Part shown: in pieces, positions 8,231 to 16,021 of the stretch | Layout: each line of letters opens with the position of its first letter | Numbering within the stretch: position 1 is the stretch's first letter | Source of the DNA: an uncultured Bacteroidia bacterium | GTDB taxonomy: Bacteria; Bacteroidota; Bacteroidia; Bacteroidales; F082 | DNA length: 64,000 nt | Reading direction: 5' to 3' | Assembly (NCBI GenBank): GCA_902800965.1 | Contig: CADCGK010000005.1 | Coordinates: 142,661-206,660, forward strand | Position numbers and translations under genes: made by a program | Notes under the pieces: generated by a model | The model's database searches: none | What the model saw: only the letters and a program-made list of their open reading frames with translations | Told to the model about the DNA's origin: nothing

Positions 8231-10093
8231 ATGATAGATCTTAAAACCATAAAACTCATCATTTGGGACTTGGATGAGACGTTTTGGAAGGGCACGCTTT
8301 CCGAAGGGAGTGTGGCCGTGCCTGATGAAAACGCCCAATTGGTGAAAGATTTGACTGATTGTGGTATTATAAACTCCATCAGTTCTAAAAACGATTTTGA
8401 GCCAACCCGAGCTAAACTGCAAGATTTGGGTTTGTGGGATTATTTCGTGTTTCCCTCGATAAATTGGGATAGTAAAGGTCCCCAACTCCAAGACAAGATC
8501 GACAAAATGGCCCTTCGCCCAGTCAATGTGTTGTTTTTGGATGACAACCCGTCGAATCTGGGAGAGGCCAGGCATTTTTTGCCCGATATCCAAACAGGTG
8601 GTCCGGAGTGTATCAGGGAACTCATTGAGCAGGTCAATGAGATGGAGAAAAAAGACTTGAAGCACAAGCGTATCAATCAATACAAGATATTGGAAGAAAA
8701 AGATACAGCATCCAAGTCTTATGCGAGTAGTGAGGATTTTTTGTATGACAGTCATATCCAAGTCGTGGTCCATCGTGATTGCTTGGCTCAAATCCAGCGT
8801 ATCCATGAACTCCTGATGCGAAGCAACCAATTGAATTATACCAAAAACCGAGTGGGCATCGAGGAACTTGAAACAGTCATGAAGAGCCCTGATTATGATT
8901 GCGGCTATGTGACAGTCACCGACCGTTTTGGCGATTATGGAATTGTCGGATTTTATGCCAAGACAGGTGACCGACTTGAGCATTTCTTCTTCTCATGTCG
9001 GACTATGGGGCAGAAAATCGAGCAATGGGTTTATGCCCAGTTGGGGTTCCCTGAGCTGGAAGTTGTGGGTGAAGTGCGTACAAAACTTAACAAGACAGAA
9101 TGTCCTGGTTGGATCAATCATGATGTTGGAATCTGTAATGAGGTTCAACAATCTTCGGATGAAGCCCTGGTGTGCAACATCTTGATGAAAGGCCCTTGCG
9201 ATTTGTCACATTCACAAATGTACATCAAGAGTGGCGGCCTTTTTGATACGGAGTTCACCTATGTGAGCAATGCCGAAGGGCAAACCATAGATGCTTACAA
9301 TCATTCGGTTCATATTGAGGGCTTACATACTTATTCGGATGAAGATAAGCGTCAGATTGTAGAGGATTGCATCTTCGTGGATCCCGCCATGCTTTCAGGA
9401 GGCTTCTTCACCAAAGGTTATGATGTGATCTTCTTGAGTACATTGATAGAGTCCAGTTACTATATTTACCAGAAGAAAGGTACGGAGATACGGGTGGTGT
9501 TTGGCGGTGAAGATCTGACGAACCCTGACAATTGGCAAGGCTATTGTGACGGAACGATCTATACGGGTGGAAACAAGTTTACAATGGATTATTTGCGTGA
9601 TTTCTCCAACAAGTATGAGAGTGTTGGCAGGACCACACCCGAAATGTATGTGGGCTTTTTGGAGAAATGCATGCAGTGGCTTCCCCAAAAGACACATCTG
9701 TGTTTGATTTTGGGTGCAACGAAGATATACGAGGGAGACGAGGAAGCAAGGTTGGCGCATCAACGGCTGAATGAAGCTGTGAAAGGCTTTTCGAAAGACC
9801 ATGAAAGGGTTCGCTTTTTGGAGATTGACGATTGTGCGCATGACAAATCGGATTTTGCAGGCGATATCAATCACTTCTCTACTCGGGTTTATTATGAATT
9901 GGCTCATCAGATGATCAATGTCATCCGTTCTGTGACAGGGCATGACATCGAATCGTATTCTTCCACCATGGCTCATTTTGACCATGTGTTGTTGAAGATT
10001 CGTAAGGGGGTGAAGAGGGTCTTCAAACCCGAGGGCAGGATGTATGGAGCTTTGAAAAAAGTATATAACAAAGTCTATAAAGAGAGGAAATGA
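8231..10093 (+). CDS. FkbH-type HAD-IIIC protein with C-terminal SGNH-like domain
   Basis: This 620-residue protein has three parts. Residues 1-150 are an HAD subfamily IIIC domain: IIWDLDETFWKGTL holds the catalytic D13 and D15, SISSKND is motif II and VLFLDDNPSN motif IV. Residues about 170-310 are the GNAT-like half of FkbH proteins (LLMRSNQLNYTKNR, then DYGIVGFYAKTG). FkbH proteins of known function take 1,3-bisphosphoglycerate and load a glyceryl unit on an acyl carrier protein. The remaining 300 residues look like an SGNH/GDSL-type domain: ILMKGPCDLSHSQ in place of block I, LCLILGATKI, and FAGDINHFS as the D-x-x-H block. No carrier protein is seen nearby. Its stop overlaps the epimerase start. 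Confidence 0.85.
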   Translation: MIDLKTIKLIIWDLDETFWKGTLSEGSVAVPDENAQLVKDLTDCGIINSISSKNDFEPTRAKLQDLGLWDYFVFPSINWDSKGPQLQDKIDKMALRPVNVLFLDDNPSNLGEARHFLPDIQTGGPECIRELIEQVNEMEKKDLKHKRINQYKILEEKDTASKSYASSEDFLYDSHIQVVVHRDCLAQIQRIHELLMRSNQLNYTKNRVGIEELETVMKSPDYDCGYVTVTDRFGDYGIVGFYAKTGDRLEHFFFSCRTMGQKIEQWVYAQLGFPELEVVGEVRTKLNKTECPGWINHDVGICNEVQQSSDEALVCNILMKGPCDLSHSQMYIKSGGLFDTEFTYVSNAEGQTIDAYNHSVHIEGLHTYSDEDKRQIVEDCIFVDPAMLSGGFFTKGYDVIFLSTLIESSYYIYQKKGTEIRVVFGGEDLTNPDNWQGYCDGTIYTGGNKFTMDYLRDFSNKYESVGRTTPEMYVGFLEKCMQWLPQKTHLCLILGATKIYEGDEEARLAHQRLNEAVKGFSKDHERVRFLEIDDCAHDKSDFAGDINHFSTRVYYELAHQMINVIRSVTGHDIESYSSTMAHFDHVLLKIRKGVKRVFKPEGRMYGALKKVYNKVYKERK

Positions 10094-11175
10094 AAGTAAC
10101 GTTGATTGCGGGCGCCCGTCCCAATTTCATGAAGATTGCTCCGCTGATTCATGCCATCAAGAAGGCACAACTGCAGGGTAAGGATATACAATACCGTTTG
10201 GTCCACACTGGTCAGCATTATGACCGGCAGATGAGTGAGACTTTCTTTGAAGAGCTCAATATCCCGAAGCCCGATGTGAATTTTGGCTGCGGAGGAGGTA
10301 CTCAAGCCGAACAGACCGCTGCCATCATGGTCGCCTTCGAAAAAGACCTGATGGAGCACCCGACCGACTTGGTCCTGGTGGTGGGCGATGTGACTTCAAC
10401 CATGGCTTGCTCCATTGTGGCCAAAAAACTATGTACAAAAGTGGCCCATGTGGAGGCGGGTATCCGCTCTTGGGACTTGACCATGCCCGAGGAGATCAAC
10501 CGTATGGTGACGGATAGCTTGGCCGATTATTTCTTTACCACCTCCGAGGTCGCCAACATGAACTTGCGTCGCTTCGGGGTAGAGGAGAATCATCTGTTCT
10601 TCGTTGGAAATGTAATGATAGACACCTTGTTGGCCAACCGTTCGCGTTTTGTCCAACCAGCCGTTTATAATGAGTTGAACTTGAAGCCGCAGCAGTTCTT
10701 GACTTTGACCATGCACCGCCCTGCGAATGTAGATGAGGCAGAGAAATTAAAGCGTCTGATGAACGAGATTGTCACAAACGTCCATGGTTTACCGATTGTG
10801 TTTCCTATCCATCCACGCACGGCCAAGATTTTTAAGGATTTGGGCATAGAAGCGCCCAACCTGCACATCGTGGAGCCGATGGGCTATTTGGAATTCAACT
10901 ATCTGGTAGAACGCGCCAAAGCCGTCATTACCGACAGCGGTGGGATTACTGAAGAGACCACGGTGATGGGCGTGCCGTGCATCACGTTGCGCGACAATAC
11001 GGAACGCCCCGAGACTTGTACTATGGGCACCAATGAACTGATTGGAACAGATCCTGACCGTATCAAGCCTGCATTGGATAGACTTTTTGCAGGACAATGG
11101 AAGAAAGGCTGCATCCCGCCCCTGTGGGATGGACATGCGGCGGAGCGCATTGTAGATGTTCTATTGTCGTTATAA
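10090..11175 (+). CDS. wecB: UDP-N-acetylglucosamine 2-epimerase (non-hydrolysing)
   Basis: A 361-residue cytoplasmic enzyme that interconverts UDP-GlcNAc and UDP-ManNAc, supplying ManNAc-type precursors for surface polysaccharide. Conserved features are all present: TLIAGARPNFMKIAPL at the N-terminus, VHTGQHYDRQMSETFF, VVGDVTSTMA, KVAHVEAGIRSWD, MPEEINRMVTDSLADYFF and PIHPRT, and ITDSGGITEET in the C-domain. Length fits the family. The start at 10090 overlaps the previous stop by ATGA. WecB is the family name; I cannot prove that UDP-GlcNAc is the substrate here. Confidence 0.93.
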   Translation: MKVTLIAGARPNFMKIAPLIHAIKKAQLQGKDIQYRLVHTGQHYDRQMSETFFEELNIPKPDVNFGCGGGTQAEQTAAIMVAFEKDLMEHPTDLVLVVGDVTSTMACSIVAKKLCTKVAHVEAGIRSWDLTMPEEINRMVTDSLADYFFTTSEVANMNLRRFGVEENHLFFVGNVMIDTLLANRSRFVQPAVYNELNLKPQQFLTLTMHRPANVDEAEKLKRLMNEIVTNVHGLPIVFPIHPRTAKIFKDLGIEAPNLHIVEPMGYLEFNYLVERAKAVITDSGGITEETTVMGVPCITLRDNTERPETCTMGTNELIGTDPDRIKPALDRLFAGQWKKGCIPPLWDGHAAERIVDVLLSL

Positions 11176-11178
11176 CAA

Positions 11179-11910
11179 ATGGATTTTACATTAACTAAGT
11201 ATAGAGAACTCTTGTCCGCTTTGCGGAATTATGGAGACGTGACTCTTCGTCACGATGTGGACCTGAAACCGCAAAATAGTTTGAGGACGGCCCGAATAGA
11301 GAAGGAATTGGGCTGGAAAGCGACGTATTACTTTCGTGCCGTTCCTGAAAGCTGGGACGATAACATCATTCTTGAAATCGCCTCTTTGGGTCATGAAATT
11401 GGCTATCATTACGAATCGCTGACAACATGTGACGGCAATTTAGAAGCCGCCTATCAAGATTTTTGCCAAAATCTCGAGAAACTACGGGCTTTGGTGCCGG
11501 TGTCAAGTATCTGCATGCACGGCAGCCCGAAATCGAAATGGGATAGCCGGGATCTATGGAAACATTATGACTATCATGCGTTGGGTATTTCTTTTGAACC
11601 TTATCTTGATACAGATTTCTCGAAGTGCTTTTACCTAACAGATACAGGGCGCCTGTGGGATGGCTTCAAGGTCAGTATCAGAGATAAGATCCCGGTTTAC
11701 CAAGAAGAATGGGTTCAGAAAGGATGGGTTTACCATTCGACTAATGACATCATAAAAGCAATTGGTGAGGGAAGTTTGCCTAAGTGCCTAATGATCACAA
11801 CGCATCCGCAACGATGGACCGATAATACTGTTGCTTGGCTCAAAGAATTAGCGTCCCAAACAATAAAAAATGCAGTGAAGTGGGTGATTGTCGCAAAAAA
11901 GAATCGTTGA
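11179..11910 (+). CDS. Polysaccharide deacetylase-like (NodB-type) protein
   Basis: A 243-residue protein without a signal peptide that resembles the NodB/polysaccharide deacetylase fold. Seen: VTLRHDVDLKPQNSL, where HDVD matches the metal-binding Asp pair region, and HEIGYHYE, which gives the second metal-binding motif (H-x3-H); SICMHGSP and MITTHPQRW may form the C-terminal active-site walls. Family members remove N-acetyl groups from amino sugars. Being cytoplasmic, it would act on a nucleotide or lipid-linked sugar rather than finished polymer. It is the last gene of the synthesis run, 3 bases after the epimerase. Confidence 0.75.
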   Translation: MDFTLTKYRELLSALRNYGDVTLRHDVDLKPQNSLRTARIEKELGWKATYYFRAVPESWDDNIILEIASLGHEIGYHYESLTTCDGNLEAAYQDFCQNLEKLRALVPVSSICMHGSPKSKWDSRDLWKHYDYHALGISFEPYLDTDFSKCFYLTDTGRLWDGFKVSIRDKIPVYQEEWVQKGWVYHSTNDIIKAIGEGSLPKCLMITTHPQRWTDNTVAWLKELASQTIKNAVKWVIVAKKNR

Positions 11911-11934
11911 AATTGCTAGAATATTGTAATTTTG
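11907..11934 (+). promoter_or_regulatory. Bacteroidota-type promoter for the wza-wzc-phosphatase unit
   Basis: A TTG (11907-11909) and a TAATTTTG -7 element (11927-11934) separated by 17 bases match the Bacteroidota pattern (TTTG, then TAnnTTTG). It starts inside the 3' end of the deacetylase gene and lies 23 bases before the Wza-like ATG, so the export genes can be expressed independently of the synthesis genes. Confidence 0.65.
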
Positions 11935-11956
11935 CAAATTATTAATACCAGATACC

Positions 11957-12739
11957 ATGAAGTTTAATAGACTATTGATAGTGTTGGCCGCTACTGCCTT
12001 GATGGCCAGTTCCTGCATCTCTTCAAAAGAAGTGAGCTATCTCCAGAACCTTAAACATAACCAGACCATCCCCTTGAATGGAAACTTCGAAGCAGTCATT
12101 AGTCCATACGACCAATTGCGTATCACTGTGGTGGGTGTTGGCGATGAAAAAGAGTTGGCTGAGCCATTCAATCCTTTTGGGAATGTCCAGAACTCGGGAG
12201 CCCAGAACTCGATCGGCTATCTGGTCGATGTTCATGGTGACATCCAGTTCCCCACTTTAGGGAAACTACATGTGCAGGACATGACTCGTATCCAGCTTCA
12301 GGAAGCCATCAAAAACAAACTCATTGCCGGTGGTTACATGAATAATCCCATGGTTGATGTGAGATTCCTGAACTTCAGGGTCTTTGTGCTTGGCACCTCG
12401 GATGGTGGAAAGGTGTTGAATATCGACAACGAACGCTGCACCTTCCTGGAAGCATTGGCCATGGCAGGAGGACTGAACCAATACACGAAACGCGATAAGA
12501 TTGCTGTCATGCGTGAAGAGAATGGCAAAATTGTCACCCGTTTTTTGGACCCTCGCTCCACCGACGTGATCTATGACCCTTATTTCTTGTTGCAACAAAA
12601 TGACATTATCGTAACACAATCGTTCCGTAGGGCTTATACGCAACAGAACTTTGACAGAACCGTTACTATCGTTTCAGCGTTGGCATCGGTGCTTTCGTCG
12701 GCAGCTATGATCTATTTGGTGGTAACTGGACAAAAATAA
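11957..12739 (+). CDS. Polysaccharide export lipoprotein, Wza-like (Poly_export/SLBB)
   Basis: A 260-residue outer-membrane polysaccharide export protein. The signal peptide ends in the lipobox LMASSC, so Cys22 is probably lipidated. Residues about 40-135 are the Poly_export domain (ISPYDQLRITVVGVGDEKELA, then GYLVDVHGDIQFPTLGKLHV), and residues 138-220 an SLBB-like beta-grasp (VDVRFLNFRVFVLG, then FLEALAMAGGLN). A hydrophobic C-terminal segment (SALASVLSSAAMIYLVV) replaces the amphipathic helix of Wza and is usual for the shorter Bacteroidota version. It pairs with the Wzc-like kinase 27 bases downstream to form the transenvelope exporter. Confidence 0.92.
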   Translation: MKFNRLLIVLAATALMASSCISSKEVSYLQNLKHNQTIPLNGNFEAVISPYDQLRITVVGVGDEKELAEPFNPFGNVQNSGAQNSIGYLVDVHGDIQFPTLGKLHVQDMTRIQLQEAIKNKLIAGGYMNNPMVDVRFLNFRVFVLGTSDGGKVLNIDNERCTFLEALAMAGGLNQYTKRDKIAVMREENGKIVTRFLDPRSTDVIYDPYFLLQQNDIIVTQSFRRAYTQQNFDRTVTIVSALASVLSSAAMIYLVVTGQK

Positions 12740-12766
12740 CATTTTGAGATTGTCAACAACCCTAAG

Positions 12767-15262
12767 ATGAATACGAATACAAACAATAACGCGAAAGAAG
12801 ACATGTCTTTCCTCGAAGAGGAATCCGCTGGAGGAATGCAGTTCAAGGACATTTTGTTCCTTTTTTTACGCAACATCCACTGGTTTATTCTGTGTGCTTT
12901 GATAGGAGGAGGCTTGGCTTATTATAAAGTGAAAGGTCAGGAGAAGATATACTCTAGTAGCACCTCCATCTTGCTTAAATCAGGTAATAGTGGAGGGTCC
13001 GAGTCGTTCCGTTCTTCTGCTCTCATGTATCAAATGACTGGGGGCGGTGGCGTGGCCATCAGTTCCATCAACAATGAAATCATCATCATCAAGTCGCAGA
13101 CCTTGATGGAGAATGTGGTAAGAAAACTGCATCTCAACACGAAATACTCTTATACTACTCGGTTGGCCAAGCGTAACAAGACTTTGTATAAGGATTCTCC
13201 AATTGAGGTCGCTTTCCCTGAGGCTAACGAACAGCTGTCGGCTTCGATGCTGGTGACGCCGAAGGATGGAAAAACAGCCGTGCTATCTAATTTCAACGGA
13301 CAAGAAAACGTTCCGGCCATGACGGTAAAAGTAGGAGATACAGTGAACTCTCCTGTGGGAAAGATCGTTGTGAATTATACATGGTTTTACAATGATTATT
13401 TTAATGGTATCTCGATTTTGGTGCAACAGGTTCCCGTGACAGTAGTGGCCGCTCAATATCGTCAGGCAGTCAGCGTGACTCGTGATGACGAGAAAAACTC
13501 CATCCTGCGTTTGACTTTGGCCGACACCTCTCCAACACGTGCGGCAGATGTGCTGAATACCCTCGTGGAAGTCTATAATGAGGATTCAAAAGAAGACCAA
13601 AAAAGGATTTTGGCCTACTCAACAAAATACATCGACGAACGTATTGCCTATCTTGATGGTGACATTGACTCGATTTCTCAACAAGTGGTCAGTTTCCAAC
13701 AAAGGCATAATATCATTGACTTGGGTTCCTACGGTCAGTCGTTCGTCGCTTCTAGCGCCGAGTATTCCCAAGAGCTGAAAGAACTGGAAGTGCAACGCGG
13801 TTTGGCCCAGTATCTACTCGACTATGTGAATAACAACCAGGATCATGATCTCATTCCGAGTAATATGGGCTTGAAAGGTAAGACGGCTGCACTTATCGAC
13901 AAGTATGATGAATTGGCGCTTCAGTTGAACAAATACAAGCAGGCGGGTACCATGAACAACCCTCAGGCGCAAGCCAAGATGTCGGAACTCATCACCTTGG
14001 AAGTCAGTGTCAAGGAATCGCTCATGTCGTACGTCTCAGAGCTTGATTCCCGCATTCGTTCCGCTTCGCAAGGCCGCCAGTCAGCCAACGCCCAAGTGCA
14101 GGCTGTTCCAGTGGAACAACTCCGCGTAAGAGCCATTGAAAGCAAAAAGCAGATCAAGGAAGGCCTGCTGTTGACCATGCTTACCAAACGAGAGGAACTG
14201 CTGCTGAATGAGCCTAAGATCGAGGCTTCAAGTAAGGTGATTGACCAAGCTTGGGCTAACTATACCCCCATAGCACCCAAGCCTCGCAAAGAGGTGATGC
14301 GCGGCATTTTGATTGGATTGTTGATTCCTGTGGTGATTATCGTCTTGCGTCGTCTGCTCGATACTAGGGTGCATTTCCGTGCCGATGTGGAGAAGCTGAC
14401 CAAGACACCGTTCTTAGGTGAAATTCCTTTCAAAGAAAAGGCAAAAGACCATGCCATCGTGGTGAGGGAAAACGGCCGAGACTCGGTTTCAGAGGCTTTC
14501 CGATTGGTGCGTTCCAACTTGGAATACATGAAGAATGCCGACCAAAAAGGTGGTCAGGTAGTGATGTTTACCTCGTTCATTGTGGCATCGGGTAAGACCT
14601 TCGTTTCCACAAACTTGGCTTCCAGCTTCGCCCATGCCAACAAGAAAGTGGTGCTCGTTGACCTTGACATTCGTAAAGCCACCTTCAACAAAGTGTTCGG
14701 CATGCGGCCTAAGCAAGGCGTTTCAAGCTACCTCTCTGGTACTGCTGAAAATGTGGAGGATCTGGTAGTGCCTGATCTGGTCACCCAGAACATGGACGTC
14801 ATCTTCTCGGGACCGGTGCCGCCCAATCCAGCCGAATTGCTGATGAGCGAACGCCTCGACCAGTTGGTCGCCTACCTGCGTCAGCATTACGACTATGTCT
14901 TCTTGGATAACGTGCCGCTGGGCATCGTGGCCGACCCGGAAATCGTCAAACGTGTGGTTGATGCTACCGTGTTTGTGGTGCGTGCAAACAAGACCGATAA
15001 ACGCCTTGTGTCTGAACTTGAAAAGATATACAAGTCGGAGCGGTATCCAAACCTGGCTGTGGTGCTTAACTCAGTGAAATACAAGAAACACTCGAGTTAC
15101 GGTTATGGCGGTTATGGCTATGGCTACGGCTACGGTTATGGCTATGGTTACGGCTACGGTTACGGAGGCTATGGTTACGGCTATGGCTATGGCGATGATG
15201 AAGATGGCAAGAAGAAGCACCGTCACCATCGTCACCATGATCAAACTACTCAGGAGGACTAA
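12767..15262 (+). CDS. Polysaccharide co-polymerase / BY-kinase, Wzc-like, with Gly-Tyr tail
   Basis: An 831-residue inner-membrane protein that regulates chain length and export by cyclic tyrosine autophosphorylation. Order: cytoplasmic start, TM1 near residues 33-51, periplasmic Wzz/GNVR region with long coiled coils (about 270-480), TM2 near 507-525, then the kinase. The Walker A region reads TSFIVASGKTF with K610, so the usual Gly before SGKT is Ala; Walker A' is VVLVDLDIRKA and the Walker B-like segment YDYVFLDNVPLGI. The C-terminus (about 778-809) is a run of Gly-Tyr repeats followed by acidic and His-rich residues; such Tyr clusters are the phosphorylation sites. Adjacent export and phosphatase genes support the role. 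Confidence 0.95.
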   Translation: MNTNTNNNAKEDMSFLEEESAGGMQFKDILFLFLRNIHWFILCALIGGGLAYYKVKGQEKIYSSSTSILLKSGNSGGSESFRSSALMYQMTGGGGVAISSINNEIIIIKSQTLMENVVRKLHLNTKYSYTTRLAKRNKTLYKDSPIEVAFPEANEQLSASMLVTPKDGKTAVLSNFNGQENVPAMTVKVGDTVNSPVGKIVVNYTWFYNDYFNGISILVQQVPVTVVAAQYRQAVSVTRDDEKNSILRLTLADTSPTRAADVLNTLVEVYNEDSKEDQKRILAYSTKYIDERIAYLDGDIDSISQQVVSFQQRHNIIDLGSYGQSFVASSAEYSQELKELEVQRGLAQYLLDYVNNNQDHDLIPSNMGLKGKTAALIDKYDELALQLNKYKQAGTMNNPQAQAKMSELITLEVSVKESLMSYVSELDSRIRSASQGRQSANAQVQAVPVEQLRVRAIESKKQIKEGLLLTMLTKREELLLNEPKIEASSKVIDQAWANYTPIAPKPRKEVMRGILIGLLIPVVIIVLRRLLDTRVHFRADVEKLTKTPFLGEIPFKEKAKDHAIVVRENGRDSVSEAFRLVRSNLEYMKNADQKGGQVVMFTSFIVASGKTFVSTNLASSFAHANKKVVLVDLDIRKATFNKVFGMRPKQGVSSYLSGTAENVEDLVVPDLVTQNMDVIFSGPVPPNPAELLMSERLDQLVAYLRQHYDYVFLDNVPLGIVADPEIVKRVVDATVFVVRANKTDKRLVSELEKIYKSERYPNLAVVLNSVKYKKHSSYGYGGYGYGYGYGYGYGYGYGYGGYGYGYGYGDDEDGKKKHRHHRHHDQTTQED
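15098..15193 (+). repeat. In-frame hexanucleotide repeat coding the Gly-Tyr tail of the kinase
   Basis: About sixteen tandem six-base units of the form TAYGGY, with two GGY insertions, code for alternating Tyr and Gly. Third positions vary (TAT/TAC, GGC/GGT), so the tract is partly degenerated, but slippage in units of six would change the number of phosphorylatable tyrosines without a frameshift. Confidence 0.85.
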
Positions 15263-15991
15263 ATGGTTTTTGATTTATTCAAGTCAAGCCTTCCGGATGG
15301 TTTTCTCGCGGGGGCTTGCGATATGCACTCACATTTACTGCCGGGAGTGGACGACGGGTTCAAGTCGTTCGAGGATTCAATGGAAGGGTTGGCAAAGCTG
15401 AAAGCCAAAGGCTTCGTGAAGGCAAAGATGACACCGCATTTCATGAAGGATTACCCTGAGAACATCCGAGAGACCATAGAGCATAAATACCAAGACTTCC
15501 TTCAAAAAGCTGGAAACGACCTGCCGATGGAGCTTACCTTAGGTGGCGAATACATGTTGGATTCTCACTTTCTGAATCGCTTCGAGGAGGGCTTCCTGAC
15601 ACTTGACAAGATGCAGTCGTTGGTGCTTTGTGAGACATCCTACATGATGATGGATCCCATGGCGAAGGACATGCTGTATCAGGTGATGCTGAAAGGCTAC
15701 CAGCCCGTGATCGCCCACCCTGAACGTTATATGTACGCCTCCAAGCCGATGTATAAGCGGTGGAAAGACAGGGAATACCTGTTCCAGCTGAACTTGTTCT
15801 CGCTGTCGGGTGTCTATGGCAAACCGGCGGAAGAAAAAGCGAGAATGATGCTGAAGGAGGGGCTTTACGACTATGTGGGCACAGATCTGCATAGGGTGGC
15901 CAACCTCGAATCCAAGATTTCGTCCATAAAGCTTTCCAAGAAGGAATTGGATCGATTGTCGGTTCTGTTGGAAAACAACAAGAAACTATAA
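15263..15991 (+). CDS. PHP-type protein-tyrosine phosphatase (CpsB/YwqE family)
   Basis: A 242-residue manganese-dependent phosphatase that would remove phosphate from the Gly-Tyr tail of the kinase encoded directly upstream. PHP-domain metal ligands are visible: DMHSHLLPGVDDGFKS near residue 20, TPHFMKDYP near 55, VIAHPERYMY near 150 and GTDLHRV near 208. Length matches the family (about 240-255). The ATG follows the kinase stop directly and is preceded by a purine-rich CAGGAGGA, an unusually good ribosome binding site for this genome. Kinase and phosphatase together form the switch controlling polymer export. Confidence 0.93.
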   Translation: MVFDLFKSSLPDGFLAGACDMHSHLLPGVDDGFKSFEDSMEGLAKLKAKGFVKAKMTPHFMKDYPENIRETIEHKYQDFLQKAGNDLPMELTLGGEYMLDSHFLNRFEEGFLTLDKMQSLVLCETSYMMMDPMAKDMLYQVMLKGYQPVIAHPERYMYASKPMYKRWKDREYLFQLNLFSLSGVYGKPAEEKARMMLKEGLYDYVGTDLHRVANLESKISSIKLSKKELDRLSVLLENNKKL

Positions 15992-15995
15992 AAAA

Positions 15996-16021
15996 AGCAG
16001 CGCCTAAGCGCTGCTTTTTTG
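15996..16021. terminator. Rho-independent terminator, bidirectional
   Basis: A perfect 8-bp stem (AGCAGCGC / GCGCTGCT) with a CTAA loop, flanked by A-run and T-run, lies between the phosphatase stop and the convergent patatin gene. It can serve both strands and marks the end of the polysaccharide locus. Confidence 0.92.
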
